DNA of 64,000 nt, taken from contig SMMW01000576.1 in the NCBI GenBank assembly GCA_004794655.1, positions 3,485,501 to 3,549,500 of the forward strand, read 5' to 3'. The position numbers were made by a program, and so were the translations under genes. The stretch comes from Marisa cornuarietis. Its lineage: Eukaryota > Mollusca > Gastropoda > Architaenioglossa > Ampullariidae. The notes below the pieces were generated by a model. The model made no database searches, was not told where the DNA came from, and saw only the letters and a list, made by a program, of their open reading frames with translations. This document shows, in pieces, positions 42,501 to 57,500 of the stretch (positions are counted from its first letter, which is position 1; the number at the start of each line of letters is the position of its first letter).

Positions 42501-45500
42501 TATTTTCTATCTTGCAAATTCTTACCAAAGAACCAAAGATTGGAAGCATAAGACCAAAGTCATCTGATGTGAGCTTACCTCAAGCCGGGTGTAGCATTCA
42601 GCTATAAATTTTTTATGAAGAGACAGTGGATCCTGCAGCAAAAAGAAAACGAAACTAGACAATGTAATTCATAATCAACACAGTCCATTTACAATATGTT
42701 TGCCCTTCACAACACAAGCTTCAAGTATGAGACAGTCACAAAGTACGGTGAGGCAAAGAACTGATGAAGTAAAGTAACAAAAAGCTGAAGAGCACATGAC
42801 ATAAGGAGATACTCCTAAGTGATTTTTCCTATTACATACCAAGAGAGTTTTATGGCAAAGTTAAAACTGAAAATCTAGGAACATTGATACCTAGCTTATC
42901 AAAATCAGTCAAATAAGACAGATGTTACAAATGATAAAAGAATTGAATTTTGAAGTTATTTTGTGTGTGGTACAAATTGGACAAAATGCAATTTTTAACC
43001 ACAAAAGTTTTTAACCAAAAAGTAAACATAGATGCTGTTGTGTGTCCAAATGTTTAATCGGCTGCAAATAAATACATAGTCATTAAAACATGGTGTTTGC
43101 ACAGTTATAGGTTCAATTAGTTATCTAGAAGTTCAGTGTCCACCAGCTTTATAAGAATTGCCACTTCTGGTCTCTTCATATCTACCATCTGGCTGACATG
43201 GCCTGGAATATTCCTTATGGTCTGCGAGCATCAGCAGAAGTAGCAGTGTCAGCAGCATAGACTCAGTGACCATCTTATTTGCCAGCAATTGCAAGACAAC
43301 AGGAATATCAACATGCAGCTCCTCAACCAGTGGAAACCAATTCCTTCATTAAAAGCACAAACTGCACAGAACCGAGCCCCTACGAAAATGGTCTTGGGGC
43401 AGCATGACCTTATCAGGGAATTTAGAGACATATCATTTTGGCTGTTTCTGACTTCATATCCTTGCTCAACAAAAATTCATTGCAACAGTTGTTTGAAGCA
43501 TGCTTTTCTTTCAAGCTGCTAGTTCAGCAGCTGATAGGTCTAGCTTCTCCAAGTTCAAATGCATGATCATATTTGGACTAAACTTAAAAATCCACAAGCC
43601 ATTATAATATCTATACAAATACCGAAAGAAAATCCCTTTTCCTTACATTCTGGACAAAGTATATCAATCAAAATCCTTGTAGGGCACTCACATTTGTAAT
43701 TGTTCACATGTGGTCCTGACCATTACCAAGACTGTCAGTAATATTCAAAGCTTCTGATTTTTTTCTTGAGGCATTTACCATAGGATCAAAAGTGATTTTG
43801 ACAGCAGAATCAGGTGCACTAAGTTAGGTCATTTTTTTATATTTGCTGCTACAATGGTTGTAGAATGTAGTCTCCTTTTCCTAGCATTCTCCTTTTGTAC
43901 ATGGCATTTTGAAAAGAAATGAGCATCCGATAGGCACAGTGAACATGTAACAAGTCGGGTGAACATCTCAGAAAGAAATGATCCTCTCACTTGCTTCTGA
44001 GTTTCTGTCAACATTTCTTTACATCTGGAAGCCATACATAACAGGATTGTGGGACACAAGAAAACTTCTAAAGTGCATTTGTGAGACCTTTAACTGATAA
44101 ATTCTGATTGATTATATTCAAAGTGTGTATACACGTTGTCTAAGGTGACCAGACGTTTCGGGAGCGAAAGCGGGACACGTGCCGATGATGGTGTCACACC
44201 GACAAAGAGCACCGAAAAAAAGAGGTGGGGGGGGAACCTTGTGAATCGAGAGGATGGGGGCCCGCCGCTGGCGTTGCAACCTCTAGGCCCTAAGTGAGAA
44301 GTGTCAAAGGTGCTTGTTTTCGTAGTTACTTAACGACACAGTGAATCTTTCTCTTCTCATTTCTCCATCACCAAACAAACTACATTAGTCTACAACTCGA
44401 TCTACACCGGGGGTGGGCAAAGTACGACCCATGGATGTCTTTGGATCGGCCCGTCTGCCAAAATGTGAAATGCACTTGTTTTCATTTTTTAAAAATTCAG
44501 CATTAGTTAATTTGCTTGAAATTTATTTTATCAAGTATTGCTTGAAATTTATTTTATCAAGTACAACAGAGTTAGAAATCGGTAGTCCGCAACATTCTAA
44601 CACAGACAAAGTACAAAGATAAATAACACGGCTGACATGTCTGATGGAGTCGTTAGAGAGCATCGGGAGCTATCAAAAGAAAACCTGAATTTAAAGTTTT
44701 ATTGTGAGTGAATTCAAACAGCTTCACTTTACACAATAAATTCGGTAAGTGAACGCCATTATGCACTCATTTGTTGTCCATTCCATTATCACTAGGTTTG
44801 TTGTGTAGTCACCTGGTCTGGAGATTTTGGTATTTTACCGGCCCGCGGCATTGCTACGAATTTTGAGACCGGCCTGCAAAAAGAAAACTTTGCCCGCTGG
44901 TCTACACAGTAGATCCTTGATACCATACTATTGCGTGTAATATTATCGCAGCCAGCAAAAAATGCCAAAATAAAACACATTATTGCAAAACCATTTTTAA
45001 AACTGCTCTCCCGAAAATAGTTTGGGTTATAAATTGATCACGGTGGTGTCACGGGAAGTTTGGAGCGGGAGGAGGATGAAAAAGAAAAGGTTAGCATGAG
45101 ATAGATAATTTAAAGCACGAACTTCTACAGAGACACTGAAGGAAAGGACAGCCAACACTGCGCGCGCGTAGTGGGCCAGCGCTGACTCAACTCCCGTCCA
45201 AGCTTAACTTATCGACAGGCCGCTTCCGGTCTCTTTGTGGTGTATTCGCGAGTATATCATGGAATGCTTTGATATTGAAGAAATCCTCTTAAGAAAGTAT
45301 GCTTTGATATATATATATGAATCATAATGTAAAATAGATTTGCTGAAACTGAGTGTTGTATCGTAGTATATGTATTGATTTTAAAGTCGAGAAGATGGTT
45401 ATGTTACCAAGCTCTTGCTCTCTACATCATTGTCTTTCTGAGTGGTGAAAGCGGTTTATAGCGAGTTTATCGTTTCTTAATGAACTTAATTCAGCATTAA

Positions 45501-48500
45501 TTCAGACCAAGGCTCTAAGGAACGTACCTTAAACTCCATTTATTATGTAACACATTTAAATCCTTATTTATTGAATTTTTTAACATGTTGTTTTGAACGC
45601 ATTCACATCGTGCGTTGTGTTAGCTTATCTTATCAAATTATTTAACATATTACAACAGACAGCATATTATAAAAGATCACTTATCATCTTCACACACACA
45701 CATATCTCAAAATAATTATGACAGTAGCTCTGTGACATACTGTGTAAAGTGAAAGCAGAAAAAAACAAAGCAATGACTTAGTCCAGAGCATGCGCGACGC
45801 AAGTTATCTGTTCCCGTGCGTGAGCTGCGAGTCCTCTGACTGAACAGCTTGCAGACGATTTTTTTCAGTTAACTACTAGAACGAGGCTTTTGACGACTTT
45901 GCTTCCGGTTTATTCACATTCATTGCTTAAGTTCGCCGAGACTAATAGCGGAGAACTGCAAGAGGCTAAGAGTGAGTCGGCAGACAGACATCAATCCACC
46001 GTCCGTGATTTAAGTTTTATCTAGAGACGGTGGCCGCGCGATGGGCGGGTAGGGAGGAAAGTTAATGCCGGGAAATGGCGGAACTCCGACAACCGTAACC
46101 AAAGAAGCTGACACCGTAGGAGGGACGATCGGACGACCACCACTATCGCCGTGCAGGTCATTATCTTTCTGGTCATGCGTCAAACAAAACGAGGGGGCAA
46201 CGAAAATTAAATAGGGATCAAAGGACTTTAAAATACAAGGGGGGGGGGGACATTGATCGACCTTTTAGATGAAAGCGGCACCCCATCCCAAATCTGAACA
46301 GGTGTGGCTTGATTTGTCAGAAACAGTCAAAATATCTACAAGATTTACACACAAAAATATGCTACAACTTGAAAGAAAGAGCGATGTCCTCTGGCCTAAC
46401 AGGCTGAATGGGGCAACTATGTGACTAACAGTCTCTATATCCTGCGACTTCCTTTGAGGTCTGTGATTTGTAGCTATCACTTCCACAACTGTTGTGCATC
46501 CAGATAGAACTTTACATATGTACACTCAATGATATAATGTTCTAGTCCTGCTTCAACTTCTTTGCTAGGATGCCTTGATGAAGAAATTCCTCAACAAATG
46601 ATTATATTTATAGCTACAGTCTGTTATCCTTGATTGGGGTGATCTCCCTTTTGCTAAGTGTTTGAAAATGACTTTCTTGAACATAGTCTTAACACCGGAC
46701 TTGATGTCCTAACTGCATTCTTCCCCAGATAAACTGGCTATCGCTGCATTGTGTGCTGCTGTCACATCACCAACCCATCTTTGTGTTTTGCAATGCACTG
46801 AGCTTGTCTTCTTGACATGGATGCGTGCTATACATGTGCCCTCTTGTTATTGTAAAGCCCTTTGAGTCTGTCTGATGCTATATTATTATTATTCAAAGAA
46901 ACAGCTATAGCGCCACTCTATAATGATCACAATATCAACAGAGAGAACAACAGTAGCAGACGATGTTTTGATTTATAGTATAAATTTCAGTCACGTGACC
47001 AGAAATGAAGTTGAATTTTGGACCTTTCCACACAGCAGTTAATTTCATCTAAGCATTTACATCCAAGGTTATGCACCTAGACAGCAGAGCAGAACTTCAT
47101 GTGCAACAAAAATATCGGTGAGACATGTAACATAAAAAGAACTTCTGTGTTGGCTTTGCTGTCACCTTTAAAGGTGTTCCAGGGCCCTTGCTCACTTGAT
47201 CAGGGGAGCACCACACATCTAAGGCACATGCTAGCTCATTGTCAGGGAGTCGACTTTTGATGGTTAGAGAGCAATGTAGCTTATTGTCTCCTACGATCGT
47301 TTCAACAAATCTCAACAAAGAAAACTCAAACATGCTGGGCTTGTATTCTAGCATCAAGAGCAGCAGTTTATATAACAGTTGTTCAAAAACAATGAGAATA
47401 GCATGACATAATGGTCTGGCAGTGGTCAGAAGAAGCAAAAAACATGTAGCTCCCAATGCTTGACTTGACGGAAAAAATTCTAGTTATTTTATAATTAGAG
47501 AATGAAAATTTCAACTTAACTAAAATTTAAGAATTAAAATTTTCATGGAAATTTTACAGGTTAATTTTAATCAGCTGATGCAGGCACACAAACCTTCTTA
47601 AGGCGAGGATTGAGACTGTTGTAAGACATATTCAGCAGCAGTTGAATGGCAGCATCAGCAATAATCTCGTCAGGTATATGCAAACAGACCTCCCACAGGT
47701 AATCTAAACCAACAAGGTCTCCTTTCTCCACTATCTGTAATAAGAAAACCAGCACATTATTTTACTACTATTTTTTCATCATCTTCGAGAATACATCCAT
47801 CCAGCTGTTCATCAAAAAAGATATTTTACGAACACCAAATGTGCATGAGTTTGTGTGTGTACATGTGTGCATGCATGCGAGTACGTTCATGGAACTGTGA
47901 AAGAAAATGAAGATGAGCCAAGTAACATATATATATATATATATTACAATTCATTCATACAACACTTTTCCAAAAACTGACCAGAACATTGTTGTTCCCA
48001 CGCTTCAGACGATGTTCTCGTATGTTCACACTCTCAAAGAAGCACTTGAAGCAGTAGAAGCCTTTTTCACTAAGTCTGGATGGCTCTAAGCGCAAGATTT
48101 CCTTTTGGAAAAGGTGTGGCTGAGCTTCGACATCAAGGTCGTTTAGCCCTTTCCTCATCCATTCGTAGCAGGTCTGCAGGCAAACACAAGATCCTTGTCA
48201 GGAAATGTCTAGTTTACTTCTAAGCTGGAAGTTAGGAGGTTCCAAGTAACACCAGAAGCTTTTCTTTGGTGACTTTAAACTGCTCTTTGGTTTCACAATG
48301 CAGTGTGTGCTAGAGACATGTCAACCTACCTCTCGATCCCAGTCACAGGCCCGTGGGTTAGCAACCATAGTTGCCCAGATGTCTCGGGCTCTGTTCCATG
48401 GCAGGTAGAGTACACCCTCCTGTAGTATGTACTGGAGGAAGTTCAGATGAGTCATCATGTACTGGAAAAAAAACCCCAAGAAGATCAACACCAGATTTCT

Positions 48501-51500
48501 TGCATCTATGTTTTGCTTGTTCCATGGTTTCAGAGTTAATAAACGAGCATAAAATTCTATGTGAAGCTCCTTTACTTTGCTTATCAAGTAAATTGTTGGA
48601 GCAGTGACTGTGATTATTTCTACATCATATGGCAAGAAGATTATAGATAAGCTTTTCCTGGAAAAATCTGACATCCCATGCTAGTGTACTCTACTTACAT
48701 CTGAATGTGTGTAGCGACCATCCACAAGAGTGTCTGGTGTGAGCTGGCCCATTTCGCTCACAGCGGAAACTGCCTGCTTGTGGCATTTGACCAAAGAGTT
48801 TGTGACTAGTTTCAGAACATCACAGTTTTTGTTGAGCTCATGCAGGACACCCTGTAGAGAGCAAACCTGATATAACCGACTTGCTTCTCAAGTAGTTAAC
48901 ATTTCACACAAGACTGCAACTGTTTCCCCATCTTGTGCCAGAGGCATAATTTATCACCAGACATCAAACAAAAACTTCTTTCTTATCCATTATGTATAGT
49001 CTCATAAAGCAAGCAGTGTATGACAATGTGTGTGTATGTGTGTTTTTTATATTTAAAAGCTATGCAAATCCACTCTAATCCTTGACCAAATTTTTCAGGA
49101 GTACGCTTTTGTCACAGGAAGATAACAGACTATGTTAAGTTCATGAATTTTTCTAGGTAGCATTTTTACTGTTAACCTTTTGTTAAATAATGAATGTGAT
49201 GCCAATCTTACAAAAACAAAAAATATGCAATGCAAATATTGACTCATAACCAGGGAATATGTTTTCTCACCTTGTCTGCTTTCTGGAAACTCTGCTTGAT
49301 TATGTTTTTGCTGATGTTTATCAACTGTCGAAGAGCAGGTAACACACAGGCACCCTGGAAGAATTTAAAAAAAATATAAGCAGCGAGTACCACCTAGTAT
49401 GACACTGATCCTCTCCAACACCAGGCAACCAGTCTGCTACCGACACTTCTAACACTGACATTAAACAGTTCTTTTGTCATATTTTTTTTGCACATTTATT
49501 TTTTCAGTCAAGAAATCAATTGTTTTTTCACATTTCTTTTCATAGTTTTTCTCGGACTGGCCGTGTCTCTTTCATCCCCTCCCACAAAGACCATGTTCTC
49601 TCCACCCTAACACGGTACAAAACACATTTAACAACACGGTCCTTATTACTATTATCCTCTTATAGCATCTTCCCTCCCATTATATACTACAAAACACACA
49701 CTCAACAACATGTACCTTTTTGATGTCATCTACACACTTATTCACATATTGTAGTTTGACCTGCTCCTTGACACTGTATGAGTCTGAAAGAATAGCATGG
49801 TGCTCCTCTTGAGCTTGCTCCAACAAGTGTCGTGACAGTGCTGGCAAGTGAGCTAAGTCCCACAGCAACCCCAGAACCTGAGCAAAGTTATCAAAGAACT
49901 GATCCAATATCAAAGACAACCCATCTTTTTTTTTAAACAACTTTTATAATAGTGGACCAAATGAAAGTGTGGTCAGCAAAGCTTCTTTACTTAGTGAAAG
50001 GACCAAGCTACAAGCAGTTTTCTCTGAAATCAATGAAAGTCATAGTTCACAAACCTATTTTTTTTCTTAAAGATTCATTTGGATGGGAAAGGAATGAGAA
50101 AGGGTGGCTGGATGGCAAATAATTTGTGAGACTGCATGGGTGCGAGCAGCTTGTGATGGCTGGTTTTTTTTTCATAGTGCAATGGCGCCATTTAAAGGCT
50201 CTGCTAGTATAAAGTATAAGAGTCAGGGCTGTGGCCAGGAGAAATTCTTTGTTTTGTGCTTCATTGTTGAGTAGTCTTCCCCTTGACCAGGTAGGGGTAG
50301 CATGATAGTCTTCCCCTAACCAAATTTGTGATGCCCAGACCACATTTCTGAGGAGAAAACCTGCTGAGTCAGTTTCTGGGTTAGAAATTCTTTGAGTCTT
50401 TTTGTGTGTGTAAGTTTTTTTAATTTTTCTTTTTAATTATATGGATTATTGTTCTCTTAGTATGATGTAAATGGCTGAATAGAAATTATTTAATTGGGGA
50501 ATATTCAATTAGTAGTGTTATTAATTTAAAGCTGAATGGTTGTTAGATTTTAAAGACTATATTTTTATGCCTAGGTCGGATTTTTCTTTATTTTTGCTTC
50601 TCATTATATAAGTCCATCAGATCCTACTGGATTTTGAGTGAGAGAGGCAGCAGCAGAGAGAAAGACTACTGTTGATGTGTTCTTTTCATGTTGGAAATTT
50701 GAACCTGATAGAGGGAGCTTCAAAGAAGACTTTTAACAAAAATGGGTTAACTATTCCACTTTTCCACAAAGTCTATTAACAAATTATCTGAATATGTCTG
50801 AATGTATACTTGTAAATATATTAATCATTTTTGTTTGTTAATTTTTGGACATTTTTTTTTTTAATTCAGATTTTTGTTGTTGGTGTTTTTACCTCTTCCA
50901 AAAGCCACTGTAGAATGTGCAAATGATACCGTATAAATATTTAAAAACTAAATCTCCAAGTGTCTAAATGCCCACATAATACTCACTTTAGTTGTTGTTT
51001 CAGCAACACGGGCATCTTTGCCAATCTTGCCTATAAGACTCAGCAACTTTTCTCTCATACGATCGTTATCATCTCGCCATTTCTGTCATAAAAATGTTGC
51101 AAAAATACATATTAATAATGATAAAAAAAGTGTCAAAAAACTGTAGGCTATACTTAACAGGCTTCAGCATTAACACATACCTTTACTATATCACAAAACT
51201 TTATTGTAGTTGTCAACACCAACTGTGATATCCAATTTTGTAATCACACATCTGACGAAAACTAATCATCATGAAGTTGACATTAAGTTACCTCCAAAAA
51301 CTGATTTCTTTGTTCATTTGCATAAGCAATTTGAGAGACCGGTTGCATTAATGAGATACATTAAAATGCTTCCCAGAAAAGAGTAAGCAGGAGAATGTTA
51401 CCTTATGAATCAGTCGGAAAAGATGTTCAAGTTGTTGGGCATCAAACTTGACCGCTGCAGCAGCCACGATGGAGTGTATGTTGTCTATCACATTGTTTGT

Positions 51501-54500
51501 TTGCCCATTCTGTTTTAATGGCATTATGGTTAATTATTTTTTGTGTATAAATAAAAGGTGGCATTAAAAGGTGTCAAGATAAATTCTGAAGTTTGCTATC
51601 TTTGACATAACAAACACACACTCTGGATGATGCTCTTTATCCTTCTGGTTTCCTCATATTACTACAAATGGAGAAACCTAAAGTCGCACCAACAAGCCTT
51701 TCCCGCTCAACAACAGCAGTGCGCTTTGGAATGAAATATATGCTTAATTAATTAAGCAACTTCTTCAATCACTGAATCAGTACACACATCTCTTTCTCCC
51801 TCTCTCTTACACACACACACACCTGCATTCTCCAAATCATGGTCAGTTCATCCACAGATAGCCTGGATCCAAGAAAGTCAACAATACCCTTGATTTTATC
51901 ACAGTATTGAGCCTGGTCAATGTTGCCTGCAGAACAAGTATGAAGTTGCTTAAGTGGAGAACAAGGCTGGTGAACAGTACATAAGACTAACTCGGCCTGC
52001 TGCATGTGATGCAGATGACTAAAAATGTGTGAGGTGCACACCCCTGCATGTTGTTATATAAACAGACACCAGCATACTTAAGTTTAGATGATTAGTGTGC
52101 ATGGAGCTGATTATGCATTGATGTACATCTGCAGACTTTGTTAATACCTACAATAGCTTGTGCAGAGTTAACTAGTTTTATTCATTTCTCACTCTGCAGA
52201 CTTTGTCAATACCTACAATAGCTTGTGCACAGTTAACTAGTTTTATTCATTTCTCACTAATAGAATGAAAAACAGGTCAGAAACAAGTATATCAATTAAA
52301 TTCTTAAATAAACTTCTTAATTCAGCCATGAAATGTAAGTCAGACATCTCACCTTCGAGGGCAATGGACAAAATTCGGTTCTCCACCAGCCAGTCCAGTA
52401 TTTTATCTGGGTGCATGGCAGTGCGAGCCACTTTGGTAGCACTGCATTCTTCAATCAGCTTTGTCACCTACACAAAAATAGTAGAGACTTAAAATATTCT
52501 CAACATCTTCTGCTTGAGATTATGATTAATGACTGAATTCTTCAAGAGCACAAAAAAATCTTTCCACTTTCAATTAATATGAATATTACACTCTTTCAAT
52601 TTTAGGAAACAATAATAATAAGATTTGTATAGCGCATTTTCCCACACCAAGGCGAGCTTGATGTGCTTCACAAAAGACAACGGGCAGTGGGGAAAGAGGC
52701 CACTGGTTAGTAATACAAGAACGTGAAGGAACGCTGAGACAAGAGTATGGGGTAGAAAACACAACAGGATGTACTAGTTATATTAGGTGTTGCCGAAAGA
52801 GATATGAGGTGTGGCAGAAAAGTAATGAGACTGATTAGGGGGGGTTGGGGAACCACAGGAATGCCTTTTGAGGTAAAAAATTCCATGATGGAGAGGGCAG
52901 TGTGACATGTAATATGCTTTTATTGTATTTTTTACCCTCTATTGTTTTTTTGTTTGATATTACTACTTGCTTTGTCTGCAGTGTCACGATGGAGCATCCA
53001 TTTGTCTGCAATGTCTGGTCTCATGCGAATGACCCTTTTCTGAGCCCTTCAAGGACGTCTTTATAAAAACCTTGGTTGACAGTTTGTCCTGGAGGAACAA
53101 ATTCCTTGTGGATGATTCCTTTTCTGTGGTTCCCCAAATCCCTATTCACCTGACCTCAGCCCCCGTGACTTTTTCCTTTTTCCTAAACTGAAAAATGTCC
53201 TAAAAGGACGCCATTTCGGGACTTTAGAAAACATCCAAAAGAGTGTAATGGACATGACATGCTGAAGACCATACCGGTTGAAGACTTACAGCTCTGCTAC
53301 CAAAAGTGGGAACAACGTCTAAATCGGTGTGTAGCTGCCCAAGGGAACTATTTTGAAGGGGATAACATTGATGTTTGAAAAAAATAAACACTTTGGTAAA
53401 TAAAATATCAGTCTCATTACTTTTCTGCCACACTTCGTATGTTTTAAGTCAAGATCAGAAGGCATGTACCGACTTCTGTGCTCGAGTAGAAGTGACTTAA
53501 GACTTTTGACAATATGGTTAGATGATGAGCCATAGTGGAAACTGAAGTCACTAAGTATGACGACATCGGTGTGAGAGGATGTGTACTGATCAAGGAGCTT
53601 TGTAAACTCTCCAAGGAAGACAGAGTCGTGGAGCCCGTTTTTTTTTTTAATATACTGGGAGGTGAACGATAGATGCACATGAAGGTCACATGGTGATGAG
53701 GGTGGATCAGTGTCAAAGTGCAGAGCTCAAAGGTTGTAAAGACTGTGCGTTTGTGAGAAGGTGACACACTCCTTCAGAGAATTTCTGAAGAGGACAACAA
53801 TTTCCCCAGTGCATGATAGCCTTGGGTGGGGCTGCAGGATAAATGAATCTATTAGATGAAGCAAAACCAAAATCAAATTTCAAGGGCAATAGGCAGATTG
53901 ACATTAAAGATTTGTGGTTTTCTGCAGTTAGCATTGTCTCCAGTCCTCCTTGCAAAAACCTTTAAGGAATAGACTGGTCAAAAAAGGTAATAGGAATGAC
54001 CTGCAGACTAGAGTAAAAAGCCAAGTTATAGTTGATGTCCCAGATAATGGTTTTGGACAGCTTTCCGCAAAATGCTAAGAATGGCAAAATTAAACCAAAA
54101 TTACTTATTCCCAAACAGGATCTACGCTAAACTCCTAATATTTTAAATTTAATTCACCCACCTCTTTAAGAGCATTCATCTTTGCATTGAAGTGTGGTGA
54201 CTGCAGCATGCGACGAGCCACATCTAGTCGAAGATTGTCCAGATCATCAACATTCGATGGCCAGAGATGCAAGCTCATCAGTTTCATTGATGTCAGCAGA
54301 TCTGACACACTACCAATTTTCTGTAGAAACAATGTCCTCTTCTTGAAATATTTCGCTAACATAATCAGAATTATCTCCTGTCTACTATCAATTGATCCAA
54401 ATGTAAATAACCCTAAACTTCAGGTTGTGTTATGGTAACTTAGAATAACCCAATTCTTTTCCTAGCAGCCTTTTGGCTAAAATCTATCCCTTTTTTTTTC

Positions 54501-57500
54501 AATGTTAACCTCAAGCTAGCCATCCAGGAAGGTGCATCCTTTGAATAGCAAGAAAAGCTCTCCAAAACATTTTATTTATCTTTCAAAAGTTGGCTAAAGG
54601 GATACTTCCCTTGCCACATAAGCTTTTCCTTTCCCTCCAAAAATTCATTTTCAATAGCATAAATGACCTGAGATAGAGAAAAATTAAAATTTTTGCTGTC
54701 AGATGCAACACTTACTGGTACAGCAGTCCTTAAAAAGGTGTTGACAGGCTATTTTCAAACCTCTAAGCTCACAGCTGACAATGTGAAAAGCAAGAAGCAC
54801 TTTCCATCAAGCTCCAAAGGCATTAGCTTTGCAGTGAGTAGTAGGTTCATTTAAGCAGTAAAACAAATTATTACAGAAATTTGTATTGTGAACATTTCTG
54901 GGAAGAAATATATTTCATAATGATATTCTCACCTTCTCCTTAAAGTCATTCTCCTCTAAACCTTTAACATATCTCACAGCTGTTTCCAGTCCTGGGCTGA
55001 AAATTTCCTTCGCAACAGTTGCATTTAGAAATTCAGCACAAGTTCCAAAAGGTTTCAGGAGGGCAGCCATTGACTGAAAGGATATAGAAGTGAATAACCC
55101 TTATCTCTCCATCTCTTTCTCTCTCTCTCCCTCCCTCTCACATACCCACAAACATGACTGCACAGACAATGAGAGTGTACTTTTCAATGTCCTTGAAAAT
55201 TTAACATTCATAGCAAAAGCACACATATGTTTACTCCTGATACATTAAAATGAGTATAAACAGGATTCAGCAGCTCACACTTACAAGTGCACTGTGCATG
55301 TGTATGTACTCACACTCTTTCAAATTACTTACCACAACGTCCAATTCTTCCTCCTCTAAATTCTTCTTTATCAGTTCTAGTCCACCTTTGTAGGCAAACT
55401 GAAAGTTGGTAAACAATAGAAATACATTGTTAGCAAAGTATCTTCTTAAACTGACAGGTCTTAGACATAGAACTATAAGCAGATTTTAATGTCAGCTTCA
55501 AAATTTTAATTATCAGTAATGTTATTAAACATTTCTGTAGTTTCAATGTGAAAGTCAAATGATTTCTTTTTTAAGTTACTAAAACAAGAAGAACAAACCA
55601 AACCTAACCAAGATAAAACAAAATGATGCATTGATAAAGTGACTATGAATGAAACTTGACTGCAAATGTTGTCATCTTATAAATACTTGGGCAAGTATTT
55701 ATTTTGTCCCAAAAGAGCTACTTACATGATTGATAAGATGTGTAAGCCAGCCAAATGGATCCTGTAAAATGGACACATCTATATACATATATTAACACAG
55801 TTCAAAAGAAGTTACATGTTTACAGTATACACTATTACCAGAAAGATCTATATGTTCATAGCTGAATGGATTATAACACTTGCGTACTTTTATATAGAAC
55901 TTTTGTACATGTACTTTGGTAGCATGCTGGCACATGATGTGCAAAAAGAGAACTGCAAATACATGAATGCACACATGTACCACAAAGAAAATCTCCAAAT
56001 CAAATTACCTTCGGTATTAAGTAGCTCCACTTCATTTGTGCAAGGATAAAATTTGATAAAGGTTTTTTTGAAGCATTTTTGTAGACAGCTATTGCCGCAG
56101 GCATAACTAAGAATATGGAAACAGGTAAAGAAAAAAAAAGAGAGAAAAAAACCAACTTACAGCTATAGATCTGACTGAGCTCTGTGGTGGCACTGCTGGT
56201 AAATCACAGCCATTGAACTTCTCTTCCCATGCAATTCGATTATCCCTCCTTGAGCGGTTTTTGAACTGGAACTCTGTTTCACGATTGAAAGCCTACACAA
56301 ACAGTCAAATACAAGCTTATCAATAATATCTTAGGGAATGGTTATGGAGGCAAATAAATATAGGCTAGGACTAATGGCTATTCATCTTTGCACTGACCAG
56401 AATCAATGCAATAGATATCAAAGTCAGATGACATTGTAATATGCTTTTATTGTATTTTTTACCCTCTATTGTTTTTTTTGTTTGATATTACTACTTGCTT
56501 TGTCTGATGAATGAATGAGCGACCAGGCAATATCATTTTCTGTTGCTTTATGAGTGGACGAGCGATTCTGACATTTATTGTTGATGAACTCTAGTGGAGT
56601 AGCATTTTCACAAGTATCAATTAAGTGTCGTGATTGTCACCATCTCAATTCATGTAATATAAATCAGACAAAATGTCGCCGCCACATATTTTCTTTTGGA
56701 ACGCCAAAGTTACTAATGCTTGAAATGCTCCTATTAATTTACACAACACTTTAAGTCAAGAGGCTATACTTTACTCTCACCAAATTAAGGGTATCCATGA
56801 GAACAAGAGAGACTGGATGGTGATGCAGCCGTGCGACAACAAGATCAACCAAGAGAGTGAGCATGTTAAAGATGCCCTCCTGAATCTCTGCCACCCACTT
56901 ATGCACTGCTACTGACGTCAACAGCTTGAATAAAACAGATTTTAAAAACGTGTAAAGAATCACTCTTTATTATTTTAAATACTTTAATACTTTAAACATT
57001 TAAATAAACACCTTGTGCTTAAAATAAGTATAACAATAGTTGTAGCTGACATTTTAATAAAATTTCTAAATTATATTCTTTCAGCTCAAGCATAATTTGT
57101 ATGTATATTGACAAATACTTTTTTTTGCTAAATCAGAATGCCTGCTGACTCTGAGAACTGAAAGCTACAACAGTGTCCGAATTTACTTATAATTGGCAAT
57201 TTTGTTCCTCTTATTATTATAATACCTTCTGAAAAGCCTCTGGCATACACCTCTCCACAAATCTCTTGGAGTGTTCATCACTTTCACAGAGCCCTGTGCA
57301 AGAAAATTACAGCAAACCATACTTTAAAAAAATGAAGAGGTTAGTTTACAAATACTTAACTGCTTTAAAAGGTAAAAATATTGATTTTTAGATCTGATGA
57401 ATAGTAAAATATTTCCAGTAAAAAGAACTTTGTCTTAAGCTGATCTTCCACTTGACAGTCTGCTGAAAGATTGTTATGCAGAAGTGAATTCTGTTGCTGC

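Larger units (their letters stand above)
42633..47593. other. Intron 19, 4.96 kb
   Basis: Contains a hAT-like element at 44408-44899, an L2-type 3' tail at about 46780-46890 and a repeat fragment at about 47165-47300. The segment 45070-46260 is richer in CpG than other introns but has no frame or motif I recognise. Confidence 0.6.
52468..54161. other. Intron 9, 1.7 kb, LINE and mariner remnants
   Basis: Almost filled by the L2-type tail, the mariner element and the L2-type endonuclease piece. No host exon found inside. Confidence 0.7.

Noticed and set aside
44141..44200. Start of another transposon (AAGGTGACCAGACG-type end)
   Set aside because: It resembles an end seen in some animal elements, but I could not find a convincing inverted partner or site duplication.
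45070..46260. Promoter or CpG-island-like region of a second gene
   Set aside because: CpG is somewhat higher than elsewhere in the introns, but there is no exon, no splice pattern and no frame on either strand to support a gene.
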